This document shows, in pieces, positions 21,257 to 31,103 of a DNA stretch of 64,000 nt (positions are counted from its first letter, which is position 1; every line of letters begins with the position of its first letter). The translations under genes were made by a program, and so were the position numbers. The stretch lies in contig NZ_CP046913.1 in the NCBI RefSeq assembly GCF_009789675.1, positions 310,001 to 374,000 on the forward strand, written 5' to 3'. Source of the DNA: Paraburkholderia acidisoli. GTDB taxonomy: Bacteria > Pseudomonadota > Gammaproteobacteria > Burkholderiales > Burkholderiaceae. The notes under the pieces were generated by a model. It saw nothing but the letters and a program-made list of their open reading frames with translations. It was not told where the DNA came from and made no database searches.

Positions 21257-21712
21257 TCAAGGTTGCCATTGCGTGAGCAGGCGATGCAACGTTTCGCGGT
21301 CTTCTTCCGTGTGAAGGCGCTCACGCGTCTCGCGATCCGATAGCAACTGGGCAATTTCGGACAGAATTTCGAGATGCTGCTGCGTGGCCTGTTCGGGCAC
21401 GAGCAGGAAGATGAGCAGCGAGACGGGCTGACCGTCGGGCGCCTCGAACGCGATGGGTTCGGCGAGACGCACGAACGCGGCGAGCGGCTGCTTCAGGCCC
21501 TTGATGCGGCCGTGCGGGATCGCGACGCCTTCGCCGAGGCCCGTGGAGCCGAGGCGCTCGCGCGCGAAAAGATTGTCGGTAACGGTGCTGCGAGCGATGC
21601 CGTTCTGGTTTTCGAAGATCAGGCCAGCCTGCTCGAAGACGCGTTTCTTGCTGGTAACGGACAGGCCGACGACGACGTTCTCGATGGGAAGTATTTTGGC
21701 TAAACGATTCAT
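21257..21712 (-). CDS. ptsN: Nitrogen-regulatory PTS EIIA component (EIIA-Ntr)
   Basis: A 151-residue EIIA domain of the fructose/mannitol family, with the phospho-acceptor His in GEGVAIPHGRIKGL. It takes phosphate from NPr and regulates potassium, nitrogen and envelope processes by protein contact. The start MNRLAKILPIENVVVG matches the family; the frame also stays open upstream. Neighbours hpf, rpoN and hprK are the usual partners. Confidence 0.94.
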   Translation of the reverse strand: MNRLAKILPIENVVVGLSVTSKKRVFEQAGLIFENQNGIARSTVTDNLFARERLGSTGLGEGVAIPHGRIKGLKQPLAAFVRLAEPIAFEAPDGQPVSLLIFLLVPEQATQQHLEILSEIAQLLSDRETRERLHTEEDRETLHRLLTQWQP

Positions 21713-22155
21713 GTTGGCAGGCGAAAACGTGGCCTGAATGCTCCTCACCTCGACAATGGCTGCATATGCCGCGCCCGCTGCGCGGGCCGTCATGGCAAAC
21801 AAGTGGATCTGGCGACGAAGCCCGGTGCCGGGACCGCAGGGAATTCGATTGTGTCAGAAAACCCCGAAAACGACTGGACCATTATAGAACAAGCGTACGC
21901 GCCGATGGTGCGATGCGCCATGCATCAGCGCAACCTGGACTGCCGGGTTGCACCTCGTAGCACGTATGTGCAACCGTCCCCGTAAAAATCAAGAATGTAA
22001 AAAAGCGGGGCAGAAAAGCGCCCATGAAAAAGCCGCCCCGTTTGGGCGGCCAGGTGCTTGGGCACGGTATTGCTCATGCTCGAAGCGGCGAGGGTCGGAG
22101 GGTGAGCGTTCAGCTCCGGCTCGCGTCCCTCGTCATTGCATGGATCGCTCGCGCC
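21713..22155. other. Intergenic region between hpf and ptsN
   Basis: About 440 bp. It holds the hpf terminator near 22026-22050 and, on the minus strand, a perfect TATAAT at 21881-21886 with only a weak -35, a possible ptsN promoter. No gene is supported in the rest. Confidence 0.4.
22026..22050 (-). terminator. Rho-independent terminator after hpf
   Basis: On the minus strand a stem GCCGCCC / GGGCGGC with a 5-nt loop followed by a T run, about 105 bp behind the hpf stop. Confidence 0.75.
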
Positions 22156-22518
22156 TTACTGCGGCGGGATCTCGATGCCGGGCACCGGTACGGGCTGGTG
22201 CTTGATCGCCTCGTGGGCATGACCCTGCAGACGATCCTTGTGGCGCACGACCTGGCGATCGAGCTTGTCGACCACGAGATCGATGGCGGCATACATGTCG
22301 CCATTGCAGCTTTCCACGAAGATGTCCTTGCCTTTCAGATGAAGGTTCACTTCCACCTTCTGTCTCTTGTCCTTTTCCTTGATGTTGTCGACCGAGAGGA
22401 CCACATTGCCATCGATGACCTGATCGAAATGCCTTAGCACCCTGTCCAGTTTGGTGATCACATATTCTCGCAACGCTGGCGTTACTTCGAGATGGTGTCC
22501 ACTGATCTTCAGATTCAT
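22156..22518 (-). CDS. hpf: Ribosome hibernation-promoting factor (short form)
   Basis: A 120-residue HPF/YfiA family protein that binds the 30S A/P-site region in resting cells. It begins [20 protein letters not shown], and the central [34 protein letters not shown] is typical. It lacks the long-form C-terminal dimerisation domain; the tail is short and Pro-rich. It lies directly downstream of rpoN, as in many proteobacteria. Confidence 0.93.
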   Translation of the reverse strand: MNLKISGHHLEVTPALREYVITKLDRVLRHFDQVIDGNVVLSVDNIKEKDKRQKVEVNLHLKGKDIFVESCNGDMYAAIDLVVDKLDRQVVRHKDRLQGHAHEAIKHQPVPVPGIEIPPQ

Positions 22519-22691
22519 AGTGCTTCTCCAGGCTGATGGCCGCGTGACGCGTGAAGCGCGGCAATGCCGGTCGACTGACTGCCTGTGCGCGGCTCCCCGA
22601 AAGGCCTGCGACTACGGGCTAGCGCGGCCGGCCATTTCCGCCAACGGGCGTAGCGGCCGGAAAGTGCCCATTCCGTAAAAGCCGGAACAGG

Positions 22692-24203
22692 CTAAAGAGA
22701 CTTGCGCAAGTTGACGGCTGGAATCTTCAGCGCTTCACGGTACTTGGCGACGGTACGTCGCGCCACGACGAAGCCCTGTTCTGCCAGCAATTCAGCAATG
22801 CGGCTGTCCGAAAGAGGAGATTTGGGGTTTTCGGCTCCTATCAGTTGCTTGATGAGCGCACGTATCGCGGTGGACGATGCCGCGCCTCCCGTATCGGTCG
22901 ACACATGCGAACCGAAGAAGTATTTGAACTCAAGCGTCCCGAATGGCGTGAGCATATATTTGCCCGTTGTCACACGCGAGACAGTTGATTCGTGTAGGCC
23001 CAGCGTATCAGCAATCTCCCTCAAAACCAAGGGGCGCATGGCGATTTCGCCGTGCACGAAAAAGTTCTTCTGACGCTCGACGATAGCCTGCGCGACCCGC
23101 AGGATCGTCTCGAAGCGCTGCTGGATGTTCTTGATCAGCCAGCGCGCTTCCTGCAACTGCTGGCGCAGCGAGCCGCTGCCCGGATCGCCGCGGTTGTTGC
23201 GCAGGATGTTCGCGTACAGATGGTTGATGCGCAGCTTCGGTACCACTTCGGGGTTGAGCTCCGCGTGCCAGTTCTGCCCCGTTTTTTTGACCATGATGTC
23301 GGGCACCACGTAGTCGGCTTCCGCCTTGCCGTATGCCGCGCCGGGGAAGGGCTCGAGCGAGCGGATCAGCATGTGCGCGTCGCGGAGTTCGTCGTCGCCG
23401 GTCTTCAGTTGCTTGCGCAGGCGCGTGAAGTCGCGCGCGGCCAGCAGTTCGAGGTGATTCGCGACGATCTCCAGCGCGAGCGTGCGCGTAGCCGTCGACG
23501 TCATGCGCAGCAATTGCAGCTTCAGGCATTCGGACGCCGAGCGCGCGCCCACGCCCGCCGGGTCGAAGCTGTGCAGCAGCGCGAGCGCCGCGTTGAGTTC
23601 GTCGCCGTCGACTTCCAGCTCTGCGGGAATATCGGCAAGAATTTCCTCGCACGTGGCGCTCAGGTAACCGTCTTCGTCGAGCGACTCGATGAGGAAGGTG
23701 ATGAGCGCGCGATCGCGCAGGCTCGCGTTGGTTTCGCGCAGCTGCGCCATCAGGTGATCGCGCAGCGTGGTGGTCGATTCGTGGATCTGCAGCGGCGGCA
23801 GGTCGTCGTCGTCGGAGGCGTTGCCGGAGCGGCCGTAGTCGTCGAGGTTCCACTGGCTCGAATCGCCGTTGGTGTCGCCCGACATGCCGTCGTATTCGTC
23901 GACGCCGCGCGGCTCGCGTTCGCTGTCGTCGCTGCCGTTGGAGGCGCTCGACGTGCTCGCGCCTTGCATGGGCTCCGCGCCCGAAGACGCGGGCGGCTGG
24001 GCGATGAGCGAGCCGTCGGCGGCCACGCGCAGGGGGCTGGCGATCCAGTCGTCTTCGTTCTCGAGCAAGGGATTCTGCGCGATCGCCGTGGCGACCTCCT
24101 GTTGCAGTTCGAGCGTCGACAACTGCAGCAGCCGGATGGACTGTTGCAGTTGGGGAGTCAGCGCAAGATGCTGCGAGAGGCGGAGTTGGAGGCTGGCTTT
24201 CAT
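22692..24203 (-). CDS. rpoN: RNA polymerase sigma-54 factor
   Basis: The sigma factor for enhancer-dependent promoters. The 503-residue protein has region I ([27 protein letters not shown]), an acidic Ser/Gly/Asp-rich region II (about residues 60-130), the core-binding domain, and a C-terminal DNA-binding part with a HTH ([15 protein letters not shown]) and the RpoN box [12 protein letters not shown]. The ATG at 24203 gives the canonical N-terminus; the frame remains open upstream but is not conserved. Confidence 0.96.
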   Translation of the reverse strand: MKASLQLRLSQHLALTPQLQQSIRLLQLSTLELQQEVATAIAQNPLLENEDDWIASPLRVAADGSLIAQPPASSGAEPMQGASTSSASNGSDDSEREPRGVDEYDGMSGDTNGDSSQWNLDDYGRSGNASDDDDLPPLQIHESTTTLRDHLMAQLRETNASLRDRALITFLIESLDEDGYLSATCEEILADIPAELEVDGDELNAALALLHSFDPAGVGARSASECLKLQLLRMTSTATRTLALEIVANHLELLAARDFTRLRKQLKTGDDELRDAHMLIRSLEPFPGAAYGKAEADYVVPDIMVKKTGQNWHAELNPEVVPKLRINHLYANILRNNRGDPGSGSLRQQLQEARWLIKNIQQRFETILRVAQAIVERQKNFFVHGEIAMRPLVLREIADTLGLHESTVSRVTTGKYMLTPFGTLEFKYFFGSHVSTDTGGAASSTAIRALIKQLIGAENPKSPLSDSRIAELLAEQGFVVARRTVAKYREALKIPAVNLRKSL

Positions 24204-24718
24204 GGCGATGTGCGAATCATTGTAAAGAGTTTGCCACGTACGCGGTACCCGCGGTACTAAACCGCTTGCACGCCGGCGCAGCCATGCCGCACCCTCGAAT
24301 TTGGTGCGCAAACACGGGGCCGCGCACACCGGAGCGTGCGCGGTCGATCCCGCAGACTTCCTGAAAAAAGCGCTGAAAAAAAGCGGAAAAAAAGACAGAA
24401 AAATCAGACAGCACGACGCGACGCAGGCGCCGGTCCGCGCCGCGAGTCGCCGGGGGAAAACGGTACGGATCGCCGCCTTTCGTCGAGGCGCGGCGAGCAC
24501 GCCGTGAGCAGCGACGAAAGCCCATGCAGCCCGCTAGCGGGGTTGCCCGAGGCGAGCGCGGCGCGAGGCGCATGCCGCACGCTCGATCGCGTCACGCGTT
24601 GCCGCGCCAGCGTCGCGCGAAAGCACGCGACTCGCCAGGCGCTTAAGACAAAGCCGGAAGGTTGGAACAGCATGCGGGCGCGAGGCCTGCAAATGCAGGC
24701 GCGCCCGCCTGCGCGGCA
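24204..24718. other. Intergenic region between lptB and rpoN
   Basis: About 515 bp, expected to hold the rpoN promoter and the end of the lpt transcript. It contains A-rich tracts near 24364-24410 and a GC-rich hairpin at 24674-24708 (GCGGGCGCG / CGCGCCCGC with an inner stem) right behind lptB, without a T run. No gene is supported. Confidence 0.4.
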
Positions 24719-25510
24719 TTACATGCGGAAATGCTCGCCGAGATAGACGCGACGCACGCTTTCGTTCTCGATGATGTCGCCGGGCGCGCCGGCCGCGAGC
24801 ACGGTGCCGTCGCTGATGATGTACGCGTGATCGCAGATGCCGAGCGTCTCGCGCACGTTGTGGTCGGTGATCAGCACGCCGATGTTGCGCTGCTTCAGGA
24901 ACTTCACGATCTTCTGGATTTCGAGCACGGCGATCGGGTCCACGCCCGCGAACGGCTCGTCCAGCAGGATGAAGCTCGGATCGGTCGCGAGCGCGCGCGC
25001 GATTTCCACGCGCCGGCGTTCGCCGCCCGAGAGCGAGAGCGCCGGATTGTCGCGCAGATGCGCGATCTGCAGCTCTTCGAGCAGCGCCTCGGCGCGTTGC
25101 GTGATGACGTCTTTCGAAAGCCGCTTGCCGTTGCCGTCCACCTGGAGTTCGAGCACCGCGCGGATGTTTTCCTCGACGGTGAGCTTGCGGAACACCGAAG
25201 CTTCCTGCGGCAGGTACGACAGACCCAGCGCGGCGCGCTTGTGGATCGGCAACAGGCTGATGGACTGGCCGTCGAGGTCGATCTCGCCCGCGTCGAGCGG
25301 CACGAGGCCCACGATCATGTAGAACGAGGTGGTCTTGCCCGCGCCGTTCGGCCCGAGCAGGCCGACGACTTCGCCGCTCTTCACGTCGAGCGAGACGTCC
25401 TTGACGACCGTGCGCGAGCCGTAGCGCTTCTTCAGATTGCGCACGACGAGCGAGCTGGTCTTGCCGGCAAGCTGGCGGCCCTGGCTTTGGATGGCGGTCA
25501 CGGTATTCAC
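24719..25510 (-). CDS. lptB: LPS export ABC transporter ATP-binding protein LptB
   Basis: The ATPase that drives LPS extraction from the inner membrane together with LptFG. The 263-residue protein has Walker [11 protein letters not shown]-loop [11 protein letters not shown] signature [15 protein letters not shown], Walker [16 protein letters not shown] and the H-loop in [10 protein letters not shown]. It begins with about 20 residues not seen in shorter homologues. Its start overlaps the lptA stop by 4 bp (ATGA). Confidence 0.96.
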   Translation of the reverse strand: MNTVTAIQSQGRQLAGKTSSLVVRNLKKRYGSRTVVKDVSLDVKSGEVVGLLGPNGAGKTTSFYMIVGLVPLDAGEIDLDGQSISLLPIHKRAALGLSYLPQEASVFRKLTVEENIRAVLELQVDGNGKRLSKDVITQRAEALLEELQIAHLRDNPALSLSGGERRRVEIARALATDPSFILLDEPFAGVDPIAVLEIQKIVKFLKQRNIGVLITDHNVRETLGICDHAYIISDGTVLAAGAPGDIIENESVRRVYLGEHFRM

Positions 25511-26217
25511 TGTTGCGGCGTTCCCTGCAGCGAGTTCGACGGAACGAGCGGCGCCGAAGCGCCGGTGAGCGGCTGCGCGCCGCCGTTGCGCGGCGACAGC
25601 GTCGCGCGCACCCGGCCGCCGGGGTTGCCCGGACCGGCGACGTCCTTGCCCGACTTCGCGGTGTAGAAGTCGTTCTGCCCGTCATAGGTGATGACGCTGC
25701 CGTGGACCGTGTCCATCAGCGTCGAGAGGCCTTGCAGGCGGCGCACCGTCGCGTTCGTGGTGAGCGTGGTGAGATCCTGCTTGCCGTCGTAGTCGATGCG
25801 CTCCGCCGTGCCGTCGACGTATTCGTTCAGGCCTTCGCGTTTCTGGCGGAAATAGGCGAGCTTGTCGCCGGTGCTGCCCGCCGGCACCGTGCCCACGGCG
25901 TACTGGTAGCCCTGCGGATCTTGCGTGACGACGAGGCGGTCGGCCTTGATGAGGATCGTGCCCTTCGTCGCGACCACGTGGCCGATAAAGACGGTCTGCT
26001 GCTTCAGATCGTCGTACGTCATATTGTCCGCTTCGATATTGAGCGGTTTGTCCTTGTCCGCGCGTTCGGCGTGCGCCGCGGGCGCGAACGCGCCGAGCGA
26101 CAGCGCGGCGGCGAGCGCAGCGAAAGCCGCGCGCACGGCGCCGCCGGAGCGGCTGACGCGTCCGGCGTGCGCCGTGCGCAGGCTGCCGGACTCAGGACGG
26201 GGAAGCGATTCGTTCAT
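25507..26217 (-). CDS. lptA: LPS transport periplasmic protein LptA
   Basis: The periplasmic beta-jellyroll bridge protein that carries LPS between LptC and LptD. The 236-residue precursor has an N-terminal signal with a rather long basic lead (hydrophobic core about residues 29-48, cleavage after AHAE) and the OstA-like core starting [25 protein letters not shown]. It lies between lptC and lptB in the standard operon order. Confidence 0.93.
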   Translation of the reverse strand: MNESLPRPESGSLRTAHAGRVSRSGGAVRAAFAALAAALSLGAFAPAAHAERADKDKPLNIEADNMTYDDLKQQTVFIGHVVATKGTILIKADRLVVTQDPQGYQYAVGTVPAGSTGDKLAYFRQKREGLNEYVDGTAERIDYDGKQDLTTLTTNATVRRLQGLSTLMDTVHGSVITYDGQNDFYTAKSGKDVAGPGNPGGRVRATLSPRNGGAQPLTGASAPLVPSNSLQGTPQQ

Positions 26218-26249
26218 GCAATCGTGCCTTGCGTGGACGGCCCGGCCGT

Positions 26250-26849
26250 TCAGGACGAGCCGCCGGAGTCAGCCGGGGCGATCGCGCCACGGACGTTGCC
26301 GTAGAGCTGGATGACCCGGGTGACGTTGTTGTAGTTCATGCCGTTGGTGGCCGTCATGACCGACAGGCCGCGACGAAGTTTAACCGGCTTTTCGGTCAGG
26401 ATCACATCGTCGTTCACGAGCACCCGGAAATGCTCCGAATCGGCCTGCATTTCCGGGTCGCCGGCGCCGGCCGCGCGCAGGATGCGGGCGTTGTCGTACA
26501 GATTGACGATGGAGGCGTCGCCGTTGACGGTGCCGCGCAGTCCCGTGGCGGTCACGATCGGCTTGCCGGGCTGGAAAGCGCGTACGGCCGGATTCGTGAG
26601 GTCGCTGTTTTCGTCGTCCTCGTAATGCACCATGTGCGAGGCCGTGAGCCGGTACTGCGTCGCGCCCGACTGGTCGAGCTCGGACACCGAAAAATTATCG
26701 GCGAAATAATCGGGCGTATGCGTGAGCGCGCGCGGCGCCGCCTCGTGTTCGCGCGGCTGCACCGCTTGCAGCAGCCACCACGTGAAGCCGGCAAGCGCCG
26801 CCACGCAGATCAGCGGGACGAGCGAAACGAGGCGGAACTTCGGGTTCAT
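26250..26849 (-). CDS. lptC: LPS export protein LptC
   Basis: A 199-residue single-span inner-membrane protein that passes LPS from LptBFG to LptA. It has one N-terminal transmembrane helix (LVSLVPLICVAALAGFTWWLL) and a periplasmic LptC domain with YFADNFSVSELDQSGATQYRLTA type sequence. Its start overlaps the kdsC stop by 4 bp. Confidence 0.92.
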   Translation of the reverse strand: MNPKFRLVSLVPLICVAALAGFTWWLLQAVQPREHEAAPRALTHTPDYFADNFSVSELDQSGATQYRLTASHMVHYEDDENSDLTNPAVRAFQPGKPIVTATGLRGTVNGDASIVNLYDNARILRAAGAGDPEMQADSEHFRVLVNDDVILTEKPVKLRRGLSVMTATNGMNYNNVTRVIQLYGNVRGAIAPADSGGSS

Positions 26850-27418
26850 CGCGCTTGTGCCTCGTGCGCCTCGTGCGGCGACTGCGGGGAACAGGCGGCC
26901 GCGAGCAGCGCGTCGTACTGGTTCTGCGCGCGCAGGATCAGGTCGGTGACTTCACGCACGGCGCCGTGGCCGCCCGTTTTGTCCGATACCCAATGGGCGC
27001 GCGAGAGCACGTCCGGGTGCGCGTTCGCCGGCGCGGCCGCGAAGCCGCACTGGAGCATGACCGCGAGGTCGGGCCAGTCGTCGCCCATGTAGCCGCATTG
27101 CCCGGCCGCGAGACCGGTCTGTTGCAGCAGTTCGGCGAACGCCACGCGCTTGTCTTCCACGCCTTGCCACAAGTGCGTGATGCGCAGTTCCTTCGCGCGC
27201 ACCGCGACGATCTCGGACTTGCGGCCCGTGATGATGGCCGTGTCGATGCCGGCTTCGCGCAGGAGCTTCGCGCCGTGGCCGTCGAGCGAGTTGAAGCCCT
27301 TCATGGTGTCGCCTTGACCCGTGAAGAGCAGACCGCCGTCGGTGAGTACGCCGTCGACGTCGAAGATCATCAGTCGCACGCGCGCCGCGCGCGCCGTTGC
27401 GTCGGGTGGGAGAGCCAT
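26846..27418 (-). CDS. kdsC: 3-deoxy-D-manno-octulosonate 8-phosphate phosphatase KdsC
   Basis: A HAD-family phosphatase that makes Kdo from Kdo-8-phosphate for the LPS core. The 190-residue protein has HAD motif I FDVDGVLTDG, motif II in IITGRKS, and motif IV MGDDWPDLAVM. The ATG shares its A with the kdsD stop (TGATG), so the two are coupled. The C-terminus is a low-complexity tail. Confidence 0.94.
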   Translation of the reverse strand: MALPPDATARAARVRLMIFDVDGVLTDGGLLFTGQGDTMKGFNSLDGHGAKLLREAGIDTAIITGRKSEIVAVRAKELRITHLWQGVEDKRVAFAELLQQTGLAAGQCGYMGDDWPDLAVMLQCGFAAAPANAHPDVLSRAHWVSDKTGGHGAVREVTDLILRAQNQYDALLAAACSPQSPHEAHEAQAR

Positions 27419-28404
27419 CAGATCACCTTCTTCGAAAAGAGGTCGTGCATGTTGAGTGCGCCGATCAGCGTGCCTTCGGTATCGACGACCAGCATTTGAT
27501 TGATGCGGTGACGCTCCATCAGTTCCACGGCTTCCACCGCGAGCTGGTCCGGACCGATCGTGCGCGGGTTTTTCGTCATGACCTGCGAGAGCGGCAGTTC
27601 GCGGAAGTCGCCCACGCGTTCGAGCACGCGGCGCAGGTCGCCGTCGGTGAAGATGCCTTCCACACGCCCCGCCTCGCCCACCACGGCCGTCATGCCCATG
27701 CGCTTGGCCGTGAGTTGGAACAGCGCGTCGCGCACCGTCACGTCGCTCGTGACCTTCGGCACTTCGTCGCCGGTGCGCATGACGTCGCGCACGTAGGTGA
27801 GCAGGCGCCGGCCGAGCGCGCCGCCCGGATGCGAGCGGGCGAAGTCGTCGGCGCCGAAGCCGCGCGCGTCGAGCACCGCGACCGCGAGCGCGTCGGAGAG
27901 CGCGAGCGCCGCCGTGGTGCTGGCGGTGGGCGCGAGATTGAGCGGGCAGGCTTCTTTTTCGACGCCGGCGTCCAGATGGAAGTCCGAGAGCTTGCCGAGC
28001 GTGGAGTGCGGGCGGTTGCCCGTGATGCCGATGAGTTTCGCGCCGATGCGCTTGACGAGCGGCAGGATCGCGACGAGTTCTTCCGATTCGCCGGAATTCG
28101 ACAGGCCGATGAAGATGTCGTCTTCGGTGACCATGCCGAGGTCGCCGTGGCTTGCTTCGGCGGGATGCACGAAGAATGCGGGCGTACCCGTGGAAGCCAG
28201 CGTGGCGGCGAATTTGCGGGCAATGTGACCCGATTTGCCGATGCCGGAAACCACCACGCGCCCGCGACAACCCAGGATGAGGTCGACCGCGCCGACGAAG
28301 TTGTCGTCGAGCCGGTCGCGAAGACCGCGCACGGCGTCGGCTTCGATGTCGAGCACGTCGCGAGCGAGCTTCAGCGCCCGGTCGCCATTGATTTTCGCTA
28401 TCAT
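27418..28404 (-). CDS. kdsD: D-arabinose 5-phosphate isomerase KdsD
   Basis: Converts ribulose 5-phosphate to arabinose 5-phosphate, the first committed step to Kdo. The 328-residue protein has an N-terminal SIS domain (VVVSGIGKSGHIARKFAATLASTGTPAFFVHPAEASHGDLG, GLSNSGESEEL) and two CBS domains at the C-terminus. It heads the kdsD-kdsC-lptC-lptA-lptB run. No Shine-Dalgarno sequence precedes the ATG; an extended -10 element ends only 6 nt before it. Confidence 0.94.
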   Translation of the reverse strand: MIAKINGDRALKLARDVLDIEADAVRGLRDRLDDNFVGAVDLILGCRGRVVVSGIGKSGHIARKFAATLASTGTPAFFVHPAEASHGDLGMVTEDDIFIGLSNSGESEELVAILPLVKRIGAKLIGITGNRPHSTLGKLSDFHLDAGVEKEACPLNLAPTASTTAALALSDALAVAVLDARGFGADDFARSHPGGALGRRLLTYVRDVMRTGDEVPKVTSDVTVRDALFQLTAKRMGMTAVVGEAGRVEGIFTDGDLRRVLERVGDFRELPLSQVMTKNPRTIGPDQLAVEAVELMERHRINQMLVVDTEGTLIGALNMHDLFSKKVI

Positions 28405-28410
28405 TCGCGG

Positions 28411-28419
28411 AGTATAGCA
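28411..28419 (-). promoter_or_regulatory. Extended -10 promoter element directly before kdsD
   Basis: On the minus strand TGCTATACT, with the hexamer TATACT at 28416-28411. Six bases separate it from the kdsD ATG, so the expected transcription start is the A of the start codon. No clear -35 is seen, which extended -10 promoters can tolerate. Confidence 0.5.
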
Positions 28420-28640
28420 AAGGCGTCTGCGCGCCGCGCCGACGCCCCAGCGCGTCGGCCTCGTGCGCGCGCCGCGCGGCGCGCCTCGCCGCGCATCCCG
28501 AGCGGACTTCGTCAGCACCGGCCAGCGGGCCGCCTGGCGGTGCTCCGCAGCCCTTTCCCTGGAACCGGCTTTGCGCCGATCATGGACCCCGGACCGGGGC
28601 AACCCGGCGCGGGTGGTCATCGAGTATCGCAAGTCATTGC

Positions 28641-28710
28641 GATTCAAGGCCGTCGATTCAAGGCCGATGATTCGAGGCCGTCGATTCGAGGCCGATGATT
28701 CAGGACCGAT
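28641..28710 (+). repeat. Five tandem copies of a 14-bp repeat
   Basis: Exact 14-bp register: GATTCAAGGCCGTC, GATTCAAGGCCGAT, GATTCGAGGCCGTC, GATTCGAGGCCGAT and a diverged GATTCAGGACCGAT. Copies alternate at the last two bases, so a 28-bp unit was probably duplicated. Confidence 0.9.
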
Positions 28711-28868
28711 TGAAAATCCGGTCCCAAAGCCGCTTCAACACCGATTAACCGCACCGACCCGCTTTAAAACGCACGATAAACGCACGACTCGACGCCCGAT
28801 TCAAAACCGCCCGAACGCAGTAGCCGCCGCCGCAACCCCGACGCAGACGAAAGAGGACGCTTCACACG

Positions 28869-30875
28869 ATGATTTCTCCGCTGGAAATGACGCTGTTCCT
28901 GTTGCTCGCCTCGGTGGTCGGCGTCGTGCTGTTCCGTTATCTGAACCTGCCGCCCATGCTCGGCTATCTCTCGGTCGGCATTCTGGTCGGGCCGCGGGCG
29001 TTCGGCATCGTGCCGAACACGGACGGCGCGCAGAATCTCGCCGAGTTCGGCGTCGTGTTCCTGATGTTCTCGATCGGCCTGGAGTTTTCGCTCTCCAAGC
29101 TGCGCAGCATGCGGCGCGCGGTGTTCGGGCTCGGGCTCTCGCAGGTGCTCGGCACCATTCTGGTCGCGCTCGCGCTCGGTCTCGCGCTGGCGCCGTGGGT
29201 GCACATCACGTGGCAGGCCTGCGTGGCGCTCGGCGGCGCGCTCGCGATGTCGTCCACGGCCATCGTCAGCAAGATGCTTTCCGAGCGGCTCGAGATCGAG
29301 TCGGAGCACGGCCGCAACATTCTGGGCGTGCTGCTGTTCCAGGATCTGGCCGTGGTGCCGCTGCTCATCGTGATCGCGGCGTTCGGCGGTTCGTCGAAGT
29401 CGCTGTTCGAATCGCTCGGCATGGCGGCGATCAAGATCGTGCTCGCGCTCGGCATTCTGCTGTTCGTCGGCCAGAAGTTCATGACGCGCTGGTTCAACGT
29501 GGTCGCGCGGCGCCGCTCGCAGGAGCTGTTCGTGCTGAACGTGCTGCTCGTCACGCTGGGCGCGGCGTTCATCACCGATAAATTCGGCCTTTCGCTCGCG
29601 CTGGGCGCGTTCATCGCGGGCATGTTGATCGCCGAAACACCGTACAAGCACCAGGTGGAAGAGGACATCAAGCCGTTTCGCGACGTGCTGCTCGGCCTGT
29701 TCTTCATCACCACGGGCATGCTGCTCAATCCGCTCGTGATCTGGCAGCACCCGTTCATGGTGGCGGCGTTCTTCCTCGGGCCGGTCGTGCTCAAGGCCGT
29801 ACTGATCACGGCGCTCACGCGGCTCTTCGGCGCCTCGCCGGGCGTGGCGATGCGCACGGGCCTCGGTCTCGCGCAGGCGGGCGAATTCGGCTTCGTGCTG
29901 CTGAACCTCATTCTCGACAAGCATCTCGTCGATCCCACGCTGCTCCAGGCCATTCTGGCGGCGATGCTGCTCTCCATGCTGGCCGCGCCGTTCCTCATCC
30001 AGAACGCCGATCGCATCGTGCTGCGGCTGTCGTCGACGGAATGGATGCAACAGTCGCTGATGATGACGCGCATCGCCACGCAGAGCCTCAAGCAGAGCGG
30101 CCACGTGATCGTCTGCGGCTATGGCCGCGCGGGGCAGAATCTGGCGCGCATGCTGGAAAACGAAGGCCTCTCGTACGTCGCGCTCGACCTCGACCCGGAC
30201 CGCGTGGCGGCGGCCGCGGCGGCCGGCGAATCGGTGGTGTTCGGCGACGCGGCGCGGCGCGAGTCGCTGGTCGCGGCGGGCATTCACCGCGCGGCCGCGG
30301 TGGCGATCACCTATGCGAACACGCAGTCGGCGTTTCGCGTGCTGCATCACATCCACGAACTCGAGCCCACGCTGCCGACGATCGTGCGCACGGTGGACGA
30401 CGCCGATCTCGAGCGCCTGCTGGCGGCGGGCGCGACCGAGGTGATCCCGGAGATCGTCGAGGGCAGCCTGATGCTGGCGTCGCACATGCTCGTGCTGATG
30501 GGCGTGCCGATGCGGCGCGTGGTGCGCCGCGTGGAAGAGCTGCGCGACGAGCGTTACAGCCTGCTGCGCGGCTACTTCCACGGCACCGACGATGCCGGCG
30601 AGGACGGTCACGAGCAGGTGCGGCTACAATCCGTACCGGTCGACTCCCGCGCCGACGCGGTGGGCCGCACGCTCGCGGAACTCGGTCTGTACGAGCTGGG
30701 CGTGGAAGTCACGGCGATCCGCCGGCACGGCATTCGCGGCGTGGAGCCCGACCCGTCGACCAAGCTGCGCGAAGCCGACATCGTCGTGATTCGCGGTCTG
30801 CCCGAGCAATTGGCGCAGGCCGAGGAGCGGCTGTCGCGGCATCGCCGCCAGGGCGCGGGCGCCGCGGCGGCCTGA
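28869..30875 (+). CDS. CPA2 family cation:proton antiporter with TrkA-N and TrkA-C domains (YbaL/KefB-like)
   Basis: A 668-residue membrane protein. The first 390 residues form a Na+/H+ exchanger-type bundle of about 12 helices (LGYLSVGILVGPRAFG, AMSSTAIVSKML). A cytoplasmic TrkA-N Rossmann domain follows (HVIVCGYGRAGQNLARMLENEG, about 408-530) and then a TrkA-C domain (about 580-655). It should exchange K+ or Na+ for protons under ligand control. It is divergent from kdsD. The KefB/KefC versus YbaL subtype is not settled. Confidence 0.88.
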   Translation: MISPLEMTLFLLLASVVGVVLFRYLNLPPMLGYLSVGILVGPRAFGIVPNTDGAQNLAEFGVVFLMFSIGLEFSLSKLRSMRRAVFGLGLSQVLGTILVALALGLALAPWVHITWQACVALGGALAMSSTAIVSKMLSERLEIESEHGRNILGVLLFQDLAVVPLLIVIAAFGGSSKSLFESLGMAAIKIVLALGILLFVGQKFMTRWFNVVARRRSQELFVLNVLLVTLGAAFITDKFGLSLALGAFIAGMLIAETPYKHQVEEDIKPFRDVLLGLFFITTGMLLNPLVIWQHPFMVAAFFLGPVVLKAVLITALTRLFGASPGVAMRTGLGLAQAGEFGFVLLNLILDKHLVDPTLLQAILAAMLLSMLAAPFLIQNADRIVLRLSSTEWMQQSLMMTRIATQSLKQSGHVIVCGYGRAGQNLARMLENEGLSYVALDLDPDRVAAAAAAGESVVFGDAARRESLVAAGIHRAAAVAITYANTQSAFRVLHHIHELEPTLPTIVRTVDDADLERLLAAGATEVIPEIVEGSLMLASHMLVLMGVPMRRVVRRVEELRDERYSLLRGYFHGTDDAGEDGHEQVRLQSVPVDSRADAVGRTLAELGLYELGVEVTAIRRHGIRGVEPDPSTKLREADIVVIRGLPEQLAQAEERLSRHRRQGAGAAAA

Positions 30876-30900
30876 ATCCCGCGGCGGGAATCCCCCGGCG

Positions 30901-30964
30901 TGAAGCTTGCGGCGTGAAGCTTGCGGCGAAATACGCGGCCCAATATGCGGCCAAATACGCGGCG
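30901..30964 (+). repeat. Short tandem repeats after the antiporter gene
   Basis: Two exact copies of TGAAGCTTGCGGCG (14 bp) followed by three 12-bp copies of the type AAATACGCGGCC. The block lies in the 228-bp gap before apt, which otherwise shows nothing recognisable. Confidence 0.75.
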
Positions 30965-31103
30965 CCAACTCGCGGCTTAACATTCGCGTCGTAAATCGCG
31001 GCTTGAATGGGGCGTGGGGCGCGCCGTGAGACGCGTGGCGAATCCCGCCCCGTTTTACGCATCATTTTCATCCATACAGTTAGTCAGAGCCCCCGGAGAA
31101 ACC

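Larger units (their letters stand above)
28405..28868. other. Divergent intergenic region kdsD / CPA2 antiporter
   Basis: About 460 bp. It carries the kdsD promoter element next to the kdsD start, a GC-rich middle part and the 14-bp tandem repeat at 28641-28710. No conserved reading frame is seen. Confidence 0.5.

Noticed and set aside
24364..24410. Small gene in the A-rich stretch between lptB and rpoN
   Set aside because: Only low-complexity lysine-rich frames without start signals or similarity to known proteins.
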